Positions 6,279 to 12,936 of a DNA stretch of 13,887 nucleotides are shown here, in pieces; within the stretch, counting starts at the first letter, position 1, and each line of letters opens with the position of its first letter. A program made the translations under genes and the position numbers. This DNA is from Bacillota bacterium. GTDB taxonomy: Bacteria > Bacillota > Bacilli > Bacillales > Cytobacillaceae. The notes under the pieces are model-generated. The model made no database searches, was not told where the DNA came from, and worked only from the letters and a program-made list of their open reading frames with translations. Where the stretch lies: NCBI GenBank assembly GCA_023387295.1, contig JAEWIG010000141.1:1-13887 (forward strand). Direction: 5' to 3'.

Positions 6279-7310
6279 GTGTTGACTGATCGACAATTAT
6301 TAATACTTCAGGTTATTATTGATGATTTTATTCACTCAGCACAGCCAGTTGGTTCAAGAAGTTTGTCGAAAAAAGAAGAGATTGCTTTAAGCTCAGCAAC
6401 GATCAGAAATGAAATGTCTGATTTAGAGGAGCTTGGCTTTATTGAAAAGACACATACTTCTTCTGGGAGAGTACCGTCTGAGAAAGGGTATAGATACTAT
6501 GTAGATCATTTACTTTCCCCGCAAAAGCTTAATGAACAAGATGTTCATAAAGTTAAGTCAATTTTTGCTGAGAGAATTTACGAGTTGGAACGAATTGTCC
6601 AAAAATCGGCAAGAATTCTTTCAGAATTAACAAATTATACTGCAATTGCCTTAGGACCAGCTGCTAGGGACAATAAATTGAAAAAAATTCAAATGATTCC
6701 GATCAATAAGCAAACCGCCGTAGCGATAATTGTTACGGATTCTGGTCATGTTCAAAACCGCATGTTTCAGCTTCCTGAAACGATGGATGCTAGTGAGTTG
6801 GAGAAATTAACAAATATCTTAAACGAACGTTTAGCGGGTGTTTCAATCGATCATTTGAATGACAAAATTTATAAGGAAGTTGCGATTTTATTAAGGCAGC
6901 ATATTAGTAATTATGATCTTATCATTCAGTCGCTTGCCGATACACTTTCTATCCCCTCACAAGAAAAGTTGTTTTTTGGAGGGAAAACTAATATCTTCAG
7001 CCAACCAGAATTCCATGATCTTGATAAAATTAGAAAATTAATGAACATGATTGATCAGGAAGATAGTATTTACGAACTTATTCGTAAACAACATTCTGGG
7101 ATTAATATAAAAATTGGCAGTGAAAATAATAACTCGGCCATGGAAAATTGCAGCCTGATCACTGCAACCTATTCAATCGGGACGGAAAGACTTGGTTCCA
7201 TAGCTATTTTAGGACCGACAAGAATGGAATATTCTAGAGTTATTAGCTTATTGGATTACATTAGTTCAGATTTAACAGCAGTCCTGACAAAGCTATATGA
7301 TAGCAATTAA
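6279..7310 (+). CDS. hrcA: HrcA, heat-inducible transcription repressor
   Basis: HrcA represses class I heat-shock genes (this operon and groESL) by binding CIRCE. In B. subtilis its activity depends on the GroE chaperonin. The length is 343 residues, equal to the B. subtilis protein. The N-terminal winged helix covers about residues 1-75, with LSSATIRNEMSDLEELGFIE as the recognition region and SSGRVPSEKGYRYYVDHLL after it. The C-terminal dimerisation/GAF-like domain ends with GSIAILGPTRMEYSRVISLL. The start is GTG 6279 followed by TTG. This preserves the family N-terminus MLTxRQLLIL and puts the Shine-Dalgarno AGGGGTGAT (6265-6273) five bases upstream. TTG 6282 is a possible alternative. It is autoregulated through CIRCE immediately upstream and heads an operon with grpE and dnaK. 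Confidence 0.97.
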   Translation: MLTDRQLLILQVIIDDFIHSAQPVGSRSLSKKEEIALSSATIRNEMSDLEELGFIEKTHTSSGRVPSEKGYRYYVDHLLSPQKLNEQDVHKVKSIFAERIYELERIVQKSARILSELTNYTAIALGPAARDNKLKKIQMIPINKQTAVAIIVTDSGHVQNRMFQLPETMDASELEKLTNILNERLAGVSIDHLNDKIYKEVAILLRQHISNYDLIIQSLADTLSIPSQEKLFFGGKTNIFSQPEFHDLDKIRKLMNMIDQEDSIYELIRKQHSGINIKIGSENNNSAMENCSLITATYSIGTERLGSIAILGPTRMEYSRVISLLDYISSDLTAVLTKLYDSN

Positions 7311-7320
7311 AGGGAGGTGA
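7311..7320 (+). promoter_or_regulatory. Ribosome-binding site that fixes the grpE start
   Basis: AGGGAGGTGA is nearly perfectly complementary to the 16S rRNA end and begins directly after the hrcA stop codon. It places initiation at TTG 7326. The in-frame GTG at 7317 is part of this site and cannot itself be served by it. Confidence 0.85.
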
Positions 7321-7325
7321 ATAAG

Positions 7326-7934
7326 TTGGTAGATGCAAAACATACTCAAGAAGAAACAATCATGGAATCAAATGAACTAGATGAAACAACTGCTTCTGAA
7401 ACGATTGGTGCAGATAGTGTAGATGCTGAACAAACAGCTACTAAGTCTGATGAGGTATCAGGAGATGAGCAGTTAAAGACAGCAATCGAGAAAATTTCTG
7501 AATTAGAAGCAAAATTAGAAGAAGCAGATAATCGCTATTATCGTCTTCAAGCTGATTTTGAAAATAGCAGACGTCGTGCAAGATTGGATCTTGAAGCGTC
7601 TGAAAAATATAAAGCTCAAAGTTTAATTTCTAATTTATTACCGGCTATCGATAACTTCGAAAGAGCGCTACAAATGGAAGCAAATAATGAGCAAGCAAAA
7701 TCAATTCTTCAAGGAATGGAAATGATTTACCGCAGCATAGTAGATGCTCTTAAAACTGAAGGAGCAGAGCAAGTTGAATCTGTTGGGAAAGAGTTTGACC
7801 CACAAATTCACCATGCAGTAATGCAGGTAGAAGAAGAAGGCATTGAATCAAATATTGTTGTTGAAGAGTTCCAAAAAGGATATATGTTAAAGGATAGAGT
7901 TATCCGTCCTGCAATGGTAAAAGTTAATCAGTAG
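7326..7934 (+). CDS. grpE: GrpE, nucleotide exchange factor of DnaK
   Basis: GrpE releases ADP from DnaK and so drives the Hsp70 cycle in the cytoplasm. The product is 202 residues from TTG 7326. The first 45 or so residues are acidic and probably disordered. A long helix/coiled coil follows, with ELEAKLEEADNRYYRLQADF and the family signature FENSRRRARLDLEASEKYK. Then comes the four-helix region LLPAIDNFERAL and the C-terminal beta-wing, ending in GYMLKDRVIRPAMVKVNQ. I chose TTG 7326 because the excellent Shine-Dalgarno at 7311-7320 has proper spacing to it. An ATG at 7362 has only weak upstream complementarity. The gene is 15 bases downstream of hrcA and 27 upstream of dnaK, with no terminator or promoter in either gap, so it shares CIRCE control. 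Confidence 0.95.
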   Translation: MVDAKHTQEETIMESNELDETTASETIGADSVDAEQTATKSDEVSGDEQLKTAIEKISELEAKLEEADNRYYRLQADFENSRRRARLDLEASEKYKAQSLISNLLPAIDNFERALQMEANNEQAKSILQGMEMIYRSIVDALKTEGAEQVESVGKEFDPQIHHAVMQVEEEGIESNIVVEEFQKGYMLKDRVIRPAMVKVNQ

Positions 7935-7961
7935 TACATATTTTCTAGGAGGTAAACAAAA

Positions 7962-9794
7962 ATGAGCAAAATTATTGGTATCGACTTAGGAACTACTAAC
8001 TCATGTGTGTCCGTTTTAGAAGGCGGAGAGGCAAAAGTTATTCCAAACCCAGAAGGTAATCGTACAACTCCTTCAGTTGTTTCATTTAAAAATGGGGAGC
8101 GCCAAGTTGGTGAAGTGGCTAAACGCCAATCAATTACAAACCCTAATACAATTATGTCTGTTAAGCGTTATATGGGAACTGCTCATAAAGTAGAAGCAGA
8201 AGGAAAAGAATATACTCCACAAGAAATTTCAGCGATTATTTTACAATACATGAAATCATATGCTGAAGAATACCTTGGTGAACCTGTAACAAAAGCAGTT
8301 ATTACGGTTCCAGCATATTTCAATGATGCTGAGCGTCAAGCAACGAAGGATGCAGGGAAGATTGCAGGCCTTGAAGTTGAACGTATTATTAATGAGCCAA
8401 CAGCAGCTGCGTTAGCATATGGTATGGATAAGACGGATGAAGACCAAACGATTCTTGTTTATGACCTTGGTGGCGGTACATTCGACGTATCGATTCTTGA
8501 ACTAGGTGACGGAGTGTTCGAAGTAAAATCAACTGCTGGAGACAATCGTCTAGGTGGAGATGACTTTGACCAAGTTATCATTAACTATTTAGTTGAGGAA
8601 TTTAAAAAAGAAAATGGTATTGACCTTTCTAAAGATAAAATGGCTACTCAACGCTTAAAGGATGCTGCAGAAAAAGCGAAGAAAGATCTTTCAGGCGTAA
8701 CATCAACTCAAATCTCATTGCCATTTATTACTGCAGGTGAACACGGACCGTTACACTTGGAGGTAACTTTAACTAGAGCGAAATTCGATTCGTTAACGGC
8801 AGATTTAGTTGAACGTACAATGGGACCAACACGTCAAGCTCTTAAAGATGCAGGTCTATCACCATCTGAAATTGATAAAGTTATCCTTGTTGGTGGTTCA
8901 ACTCGTATTCCTGCTGTTCAAGAGGCGATTAAGAAAGAAACTGGCAAAGAGCCGCATAAAGGTGTAAACCCAGATGAAGTTGTTGCAATGGGTGCTGCTA
9001 TTCAAGGTGGCGTTATTTCTGGAGATGTGAAAGATGTTGTACTTCTTGATGTAACACCACTTTCACTAGGTATTGAAACAATGGGTGGCGTATTTACAAA
9101 GCTAATTGATAGAAATACGACAATTCCAACTTCAAAATCACAAGTATTTTCAACGGCTGCAGATAACCAATCTGCTGTTGATATTCATGTTTTACAAGGT
9201 GAGCGTCCAATGGCTTCCGATAATAAGACATTAGGTCGTTTCCAATTAGGAGATATTCCTCCTGCACCAAGAGGTATTCCACAAATCGAAGTATCGTTTG
9301 ATATTGACAAAAACGGTATTGTTAATGTTCGTGCGAAGGATCTTGGAACAAATAAAGAACAGGCAATTACGATTAAATCTTCAACTGGCTTATCTGACGA
9401 AGAAATCGATAAAATGGTAAGAGAAGCTGAAGAGAATGCTGAAGCTGATAAGAAGCGTAAGGAAGAAGTAGAACTTCGCAATGAAGCTGACCAGCTTGTT
9501 TTCACAACTGAAAAGACATTAAAGGATCTTGAAGGTAAAGTAGATGAAGCTGAGGTTGCAAAAGCAAATGAAGCGAAGGATGCATTAAAAGCTGCGATTG
9601 AAAAGAACGATTTAGAAGAAATCAAAGCGAAGAAAGATGCTTTACAAGAAATCGTTCAGGCTTTAACAATGAAGCTATATGAACAGGCAGCACAGCAAGC
9701 TCAAGCTGCACAGGGCGCTGAAGGGCAAGCTGGAAAAGATAAAGATGACAATGTAGTTGACGCAGAATTTGAAGAGGTTAAAGACGATAAATAA
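7962..9794 (+). CDS. dnaK: DnaK, Hsp70 molecular chaperone
   Basis: DnaK is the cytoplasmic ATP-dependent chaperone that binds exposed hydrophobic peptides and works with DnaJ and GrpE. It has 610 residues (611 in B. subtilis). The ATPase domain shows the phosphate loops LGTTNS (residues 9-14) and VYDLGGGTFDV (166-176), and ILVGGSTRIP (308-317). The interdomain linker VVLLDV is at 359-364, followed by the substrate-binding domain starting with TPLSLGIETMGG. The helical lid is Ala/Glu/Lys-rich, and the acidic tail ends in DAEFEEVKDDK. Like other Gram-positive DnaK proteins it lacks the roughly 24-residue insertion found in the ATPase domain of proteobacterial proteins. ATG 7962 follows TAGGAGGT (7946-7953). 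A strong terminator lies just downstream, so much transcription from the CIRCE promoter should stop after dnaK. Confidence 0.99.
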   Translation: MSKIIGIDLGTTNSCVSVLEGGEAKVIPNPEGNRTTPSVVSFKNGERQVGEVAKRQSITNPNTIMSVKRYMGTAHKVEAEGKEYTPQEISAIILQYMKSYAEEYLGEPVTKAVITVPAYFNDAERQATKDAGKIAGLEVERIINEPTAAALAYGMDKTDEDQTILVYDLGGGTFDVSILELGDGVFEVKSTAGDNRLGGDDFDQVIINYLVEEFKKENGIDLSKDKMATQRLKDAAEKAKKDLSGVTSTQISLPFITAGEHGPLHLEVTLTRAKFDSLTADLVERTMGPTRQALKDAGLSPSEIDKVILVGGSTRIPAVQEAIKKETGKEPHKGVNPDEVVAMGAAIQGGVISGDVKDVVLLDVTPLSLGIETMGGVFTKLIDRNTTIPTSKSQVFSTAADNQSAVDIHVLQGERPMASDNKTLGRFQLGDIPPAPRGIPQIEVSFDIDKNGIVNVRAKDLGTNKEQAITIKSSTGLSDEEIDKMVREAEENAEADKKRKEEVELRNEADQLVFTTEKTLKDLEGKVDEAEVAKANEAKDALKAAIEKNDLEEIKAKKDALQEIVQALTMKLYEQAAQQAQAAQGAEGQAGKDKDDNVVDAEFEEVKDDK

Positions 9795-9814
9795 GTCATT
9801 TGACCGATAATCTT

Positions 9815-9857
9815 AAAAGTCAAAGTCAGGTATTCTTGGCTTTGGCTTTTATTTTTT
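9815..9857 (+). terminator. Intrinsic terminator between dnaK and dnaJ
   Basis: AAAAGTCAAAG (9815-9825) pairs with CTTTGGCTTTT (9840-9850), eleven pairs with one T-G. TCAG (9826-9829) and TTGG (9836-9839) can extend it around the loop GTATTC. A run of six T follows at 9852-9857. It begins 20 bases after the dnaK stop. Confidence 0.85.
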
Positions 9858-9879
9858 AAAAAGCAAGAATATCCAGTGC

Positions 9880-9922
9880 TTGCGCTTTTCTTGTTGACAA
9901 TGCTAAAATAATTTTTATGTGA
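9880..9922 (+). promoter_or_regulatory. Internal promoter region upstream of dnaJ
   Basis: Two overlapping sigma-A-like options exist. One is TTGCGC (9880-9885), 18 bases, then TAAAAT (9904-9909) with an extended TG at 9901-9902. The other is a perfect TTGACA (9894-9899), with only a poor -10 (TATGTG, 9916-9921) at 16 bases. No CIRCE copy is present, so transcription from here should be independent of HrcA. I recall that an internal promoter has been reported in the B. subtilis dnaK operon. Which of the two is used cannot be told by eye. Confidence 0.55.
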
Positions 9923-9944
9923 AATGAATCGGGGAGTGGTAATC

Positions 9945-11072
9945 GTGGACAAAAGGGATTACTATGAAGTTCTTGGTGTCGATAAAGGGGCATCCAAGGA
10001 TGAAATAAAAAAGGCATATCGAAAGCTATCCAAAAAATATCATCCAGATATTAATAAGGAACCAGGTGCTGATGAGAAGTTTAAAGAATTAGCAGAAGCA
10101 TACGAGGTTTTAAGTGATGATCAAAAAAAGGCTCATTACGACCAATTTGGTCATACGGATCCTAATCAAGGCTTCGGTGGTGGAGCTGGTTTTGAAGGCT
10201 TTGGTGGCTTCGAGGATATCTTTAGTACATTTTTTGGTGGCGGGGGTGGCTCCCGCAGACGTGATCCGAATGCGCCAAGACAAGGCGCAGACCTCCAATA
10301 TACGATGACCTTATCTTTTGAGGACGCAGTATTTGGTAAGGAAACTGAAATAGAAATTCCACGTGAAGAAAATTGTGATACTTGTAGCGGTACAGGTGCG
10401 AAGCCTGGCACTAAACCTGAAACCTGTGGACAATGTCATGGTACAGGTCAATTAAATGTTGAACAAAACACACCTTTTGGTAAAATCGTCAATCGGAGAG
10501 TTTGTCACAGCTGTAACGGAACAGGTAAGCAAATTAAACATAAATGCTCTACATGCTCTGGCCAAGGTAAAGTGAAAAAGCGTCGTAAAATTTCAGTGAA
10601 AATACCAGCTGGAATCGATGATGGACAACAGCTTCGTGTATCTGGCCAGGGTGAACCAGGAATAAATGGTGGTCCTTCAGGAGATTTATATGTTGTTTTC
10701 CATGTAAGAGAGCATGAATTTTTTGAGCGTGATGGTGATGATGTCTATTGTGAAATGCCGATTACATTCGTTCAAGCTTCTTTAGGTGATGAAGTCGAAG
10801 TCCCAACACTTTATGGGAAAATTAAATTAAAGGTTCCGGCAGGTACTCAAACTGGGACGAAATTCCGCCTAAGGGATAAAGGAATTCAAAATGTAAGAGG
10901 ATATGGTAAAGGAGATCAACATGTTATCGTACGTATTGTTACTCCTACCAAACTAACAGAAAAGCAAAAACAACTTTTGCAGGAATTTGCAGAGATAAGT
11001 GGTCAGGCTCCTCAAGGTGAGCATGAAGAAAGTTTTTTTGCTAAAGTGAAACGCGCATTCAAAGGCGAATAG
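9945..11072 (+). CDS. dnaJ: DnaJ, Hsp40 co-chaperone
   Basis: DnaJ delivers substrates to DnaK and stimulates its ATPase. It has 375 residues, the same as B. subtilis. The J domain (about 1-70) has the invariant His-Pro-Asp at 33-35. A Gly/Phe-rich stretch follows (about 76-103). The zinc domain has four CxxCxGxG repeats at 144-151, 161-168, 187-194 and 201-208. Two beta-sandwich substrate domains end in a basic C-terminus. GTG 9945 gives MDKRDYYEVLGV, the normal N-terminus, with GGGGAGTGGT (9931-9940) as ribosome-binding site. The in-frame ATG at 9924 would add seven residues absent from the family and lacks such a site. It is separated from dnaK by a terminator and a promoter region, and lies 19 bases upstream of prmA, with which it is probably cotranscribed. 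Confidence 0.97.
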   Translation: MDKRDYYEVLGVDKGASKDEIKKAYRKLSKKYHPDINKEPGADEKFKELAEAYEVLSDDQKKAHYDQFGHTDPNQGFGGGAGFEGFGGFEDIFSTFFGGGGGSRRRDPNAPRQGADLQYTMTLSFEDAVFGKETEIEIPREENCDTCSGTGAKPGTKPETCGQCHGTGQLNVEQNTPFGKIVNRRVCHSCNGTGKQIKHKCSTCSGQGKVKKRRKISVKIPAGIDDGQQLRVSGQGEPGINGGPSGDLYVVFHVREHEFFERDGDDVYCEMPITFVQASLGDEVEVPTLYGKIKLKVPAGTQTGTKFRLRDKGIQNVRGYGKGDQHVIVRIVTPTKLTEKQKQLLQEFAEISGQAPQGEHEESFFAKVKRAFKGE

Positions 11073-11091
11073 AGAAAGGAAGTTGACAGAC

Positions 11092-12030
11092 GTGAAATGG
11101 TCTGAAATAAGCATTCATACGACAAATGAGGCAGTTGAACCGATTTCGAATATTTTACATGAGGCAGGTGCCAGTGGAGTTGTAATCGAAGACCCGCTTG
11201 AGCTTGTAAAAGAAAGAAAGGATCAATTCGGTGAGATTTATCAACTCGACCCACACGATTATCCTGAAGAAGGAGTTATTGTCAAAGCTTATTTAACTGT
11301 CAACAGCTTTCTAATTGAAACAATTGAAGAAATTAAAGAAGCGATCAATAATCTTGTTTTATATAATATCGATATTGGTAAAAATGATGTTAGTATCAGT
11401 GAAGTAAATGAAGAAGAATGGGCTACAGCGTGGAAGAAATACTATCATCCTGTAAAGATCTCAGAACGGTTTACAATTGTTCCAACATGGGAAGAATATA
11501 CACCTGTTAGCAGTGATGAATTAATTATTGAGCTGGATCCTGGCATGGCATTTGGTACTGGTACTCACCCAACGACAGTTATGTGTATTCAGGCTTTGGA
11601 AAGGACAGTAAAAGCGAAGGACAAAGTAGTTGATGTTGGTACTGGCTCAGGGGTCCTAAGTATTGCAGCAGCTATGTTAGGCGCAGAAAAAGTAACTGCT
11701 CTTGATCTAGATGAGGTAGCCGTCGAATCTGCCCGTCTTAATATTGAATTGAACAAAGTACAAGATACGGTAACGGTCTCCCAGAATAACTTGCTAGATG
11801 GTGTAGAAGCAGGCGCTGACATCGTTGTTGCTAATATACTCGCTGAAATTATCCTAAGGTTTACTAAGGATGCGGCTACGGTCGTAAAGCCAAATGGATT
11901 TTTTATTGCTTCTGGAATCATTCAGCAGAAGAAGAATGATGTGAAAGAATCATTTATTGACGCTGGATTTGAAATTGTTGAAACGATAGAAATGGAAGAT
12001 TGGGTTGCCATTATCGGAAAAAGAAAGTAA
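11092..12030 (+). CDS. prmA: PrmA, ribosomal protein L11 methyltransferase
   Basis: PrmA trimethylates lysines of ribosomal protein L11 using S-adenosylmethionine. It has 312 residues (311 in B. subtilis YqeT). The N-terminal L11-recognition domain (about 1-90) starts MKWSEISIHTT. Family signature DPGMAFGTGTHPTT is at 149-162, the SAM-binding motif VVDVGTGSGVLS at 179-190, and the catalytic-site motif ANILAE at 247-252. I start it at GTG 11092. This matches the family N-terminus and leaves sensible spacing to AAAGGA (11075-11080). The in-frame TTG at 11083 is too close to that site and adds three residues. It follows dnaJ by 19 bases in the conserved dnaK-operon order. A structured spacer with a terminator separates it from rsmE. 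Confidence 0.96.
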   Translation: MKWSEISIHTTNEAVEPISNILHEAGASGVVIEDPLELVKERKDQFGEIYQLDPHDYPEEGVIVKAYLTVNSFLIETIEEIKEAINNLVLYNIDIGKNDVSISEVNEEEWATAWKKYYHPVKISERFTIVPTWEEYTPVSSDELIIELDPGMAFGTGTHPTTVMCIQALERTVKAKDKVVDVGTGSGVLSIAAAMLGAEKVTALDLDEVAVESARLNIELNKVQDTVTVSQNNLLDGVEAGADIVVANILAEIILRFTKDAATVVKPNGFFIASGIIQQKKNDVKESFIDAGFEIVETIEMEDWVAIIGKRK

Positions 12031-12113
12031 ACGAATGTCTCAGGTTTTTTAAAGGAATTATCCGGCAAGGCCAAATAAATCTGGACGTATGTACGCCAAG
12101 GCAAATTTGATTG
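12031..12113 (+). other. Structured spacer after prmA, possible interspersed repeat
   Basis: No gene is supported here. CCAAATAAAT (12071-12080) is complementary to ATTTGATTGG (12105-12114) at 8 of 10 positions. It encloses a small dyad, CGTA (12086-12089) with TACG (12092-12095). AGGCCAAA (12068-12075) is also exactly complementary to TTTGGCCT (12145-12152), which would enclose the terminator. The two pairings share bases 12071-12075 and so exclude each other. The minus strand has an open frame across the spacer containing SNLPWRTYVQIYLALPDNSF. It has no start context of its own, and I suspect it belongs to a repeated element. Confidence 0.35.
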
Positions 12114-12143
12114 GGAGGAACCTATACATTGTTCCTCCTTTTT
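12114..12143 (+). terminator. Intrinsic terminator between prmA and rsmE
   Basis: GGAGGAAC (12114-12121) and GTTCCTCC (12131-12138) form a perfect 8-pair stem around a 9-base loop, followed by five T (12139-12143). Only 37 bases remain before the rsmE start, and no promoter is visible in them, so rsmE expression must depend on read-through. Confidence 0.8.
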
Positions 12144-12180
12144 GTTTGGCCTCCACATTTCAATGGGAGTAGGTGTAAGT

Positions 12181-12930
12181 ATGCAAAGGTATTTTGTTAA
12201 TGAAGCTGTAAATGATGGGCGTTTTTACATTTCTGATGATGATTCCCATCATATTGTACGTGTTATGCGAATGAAAGTAGGCGATCAAATTATTTGTGTT
12301 GATCCTTACCAAAAAAGTGCTATCTGCCAGATAGTAGAAATTACCGAGAGCGGAGTCGCTGCTGAAGTAGTAAAATGGATAGAGGGATCGCCTGAGCTAC
12401 CAATTAATGTAACGATCGTGAGCGGATTGCCTAAAGGGGATAAGCTTGAATGGATTATTCAAAAAGGTACAGAACTCGGAGCTCATCAGTTTATCCCTTT
12501 TATTTCAGGACGTTCAGTAGTAAAATGGGATGAGAAAAAGGCTGAGAAAAAAGTAGATCGTTGGCAGAAGATTGCTAAAGAAGCTGCAGAGCAATCTCAT
12601 CGAACGATCATTCCTGAAGTATGCAATCCGATTAACATGAAGTCATTGCTAAAGCAAAGTGAGGATTTTGACTATAAATTGATTGCTTTTGAAGAAGAGG
12701 CAAAGCAAGGAGAGAAGGCAATCCTTTCGAAAACCTTGGCTGAGATGAAAAAGGGCCAATCTTTAATGATTGTTTTTGGACCTGAGGGTGGGCTCTCAGA
12801 GCAAGAGGTGGCGATTTTAAGGGACAACGGCTTTCTTTCTTGTGGACTGGGACCAAGAATATTAAGAACGGAAACAGCACCGCTTTATGCGCTCTCAGCT
12901 GTTTCTTATCATTTTGAATTAATGGGGTGA
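12181..12930 (+). CDS. rsmE: RsmE, 16S rRNA m3U1498 methyltransferase
   Basis: RsmE is a SPOUT-class methyltransferase that makes 3-methyluridine at position 1498 (E. coli numbering) of 16S rRNA in the 30S subunit. It has 249 residues, close to B. subtilis YqeU (256). An N-terminal PUA-like RNA-binding domain (about 1-70) starts MQRYFVNEA and contains SHHIVRVMRMKVGD. The C-terminal knotted SAM domain has GLPKGDKLEWIIQKGTELGA (82-101), KEAAEQS (133-139), FGPEGGLS (199-206) and LGPRILRTETAPL (223-235). I start at ATG 12181, which matches the family N-terminus and has AGGTG (12171-12175) upstream. The frame is open upstream to 12142, but the extra 13 codons come from the terminator T-run and spacer. 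It is followed six bases later by mtaB. Confidence 0.95.
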   Translation: MQRYFVNEAVNDGRFYISDDDSHHIVRVMRMKVGDQIICVDPYQKSAICQIVEITESGVAAEVVKWIEGSPELPINVTIVSGLPKGDKLEWIIQKGTELGAHQFIPFISGRSVVKWDEKKAEKKVDRWQKIAKEAAEQSHRTIIPEVCNPINMKSLLKQSEDFDYKLIAFEEEAKQGEKAILSKTLAEMKKGQSLMIVFGPEGGLSEQEVAILRDNGFLSCGLGPRILRTETAPLYALSAVSYHFELMG

Positions 12931-12936
12931 ATATAG

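Noticed and set aside
7317..7325. Upstream GTG start for grpE
   Set aside because: The GTG is inside the Shine-Dalgarno sequence itself. TTG 7326 has correct spacing from it.
9185..9625. 146-residue minus-strand open frame inside dnaK
   Set aside because: It is a serine-rich shadow of the Glu/Lys/Ala-rich dnaK coding strand, with no ribosome-binding site or family resemblance.
9924..9944. ATG 9924 as dnaJ start
   Set aside because: It adds seven residues before the conserved DKRDYYEVLG start and lacks a ribosome-binding site. GTG 9945 has a strong one.
12142..12180. N-terminal extension of rsmE, and a short TTG frame at 12129-12200 behind the SD-like GGGAGGAA
   Set aside because: Both come from the terminator hairpin and T-run. 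The SD-like bases are the terminator's 5' arm, and the family N-terminus begins at 12181.
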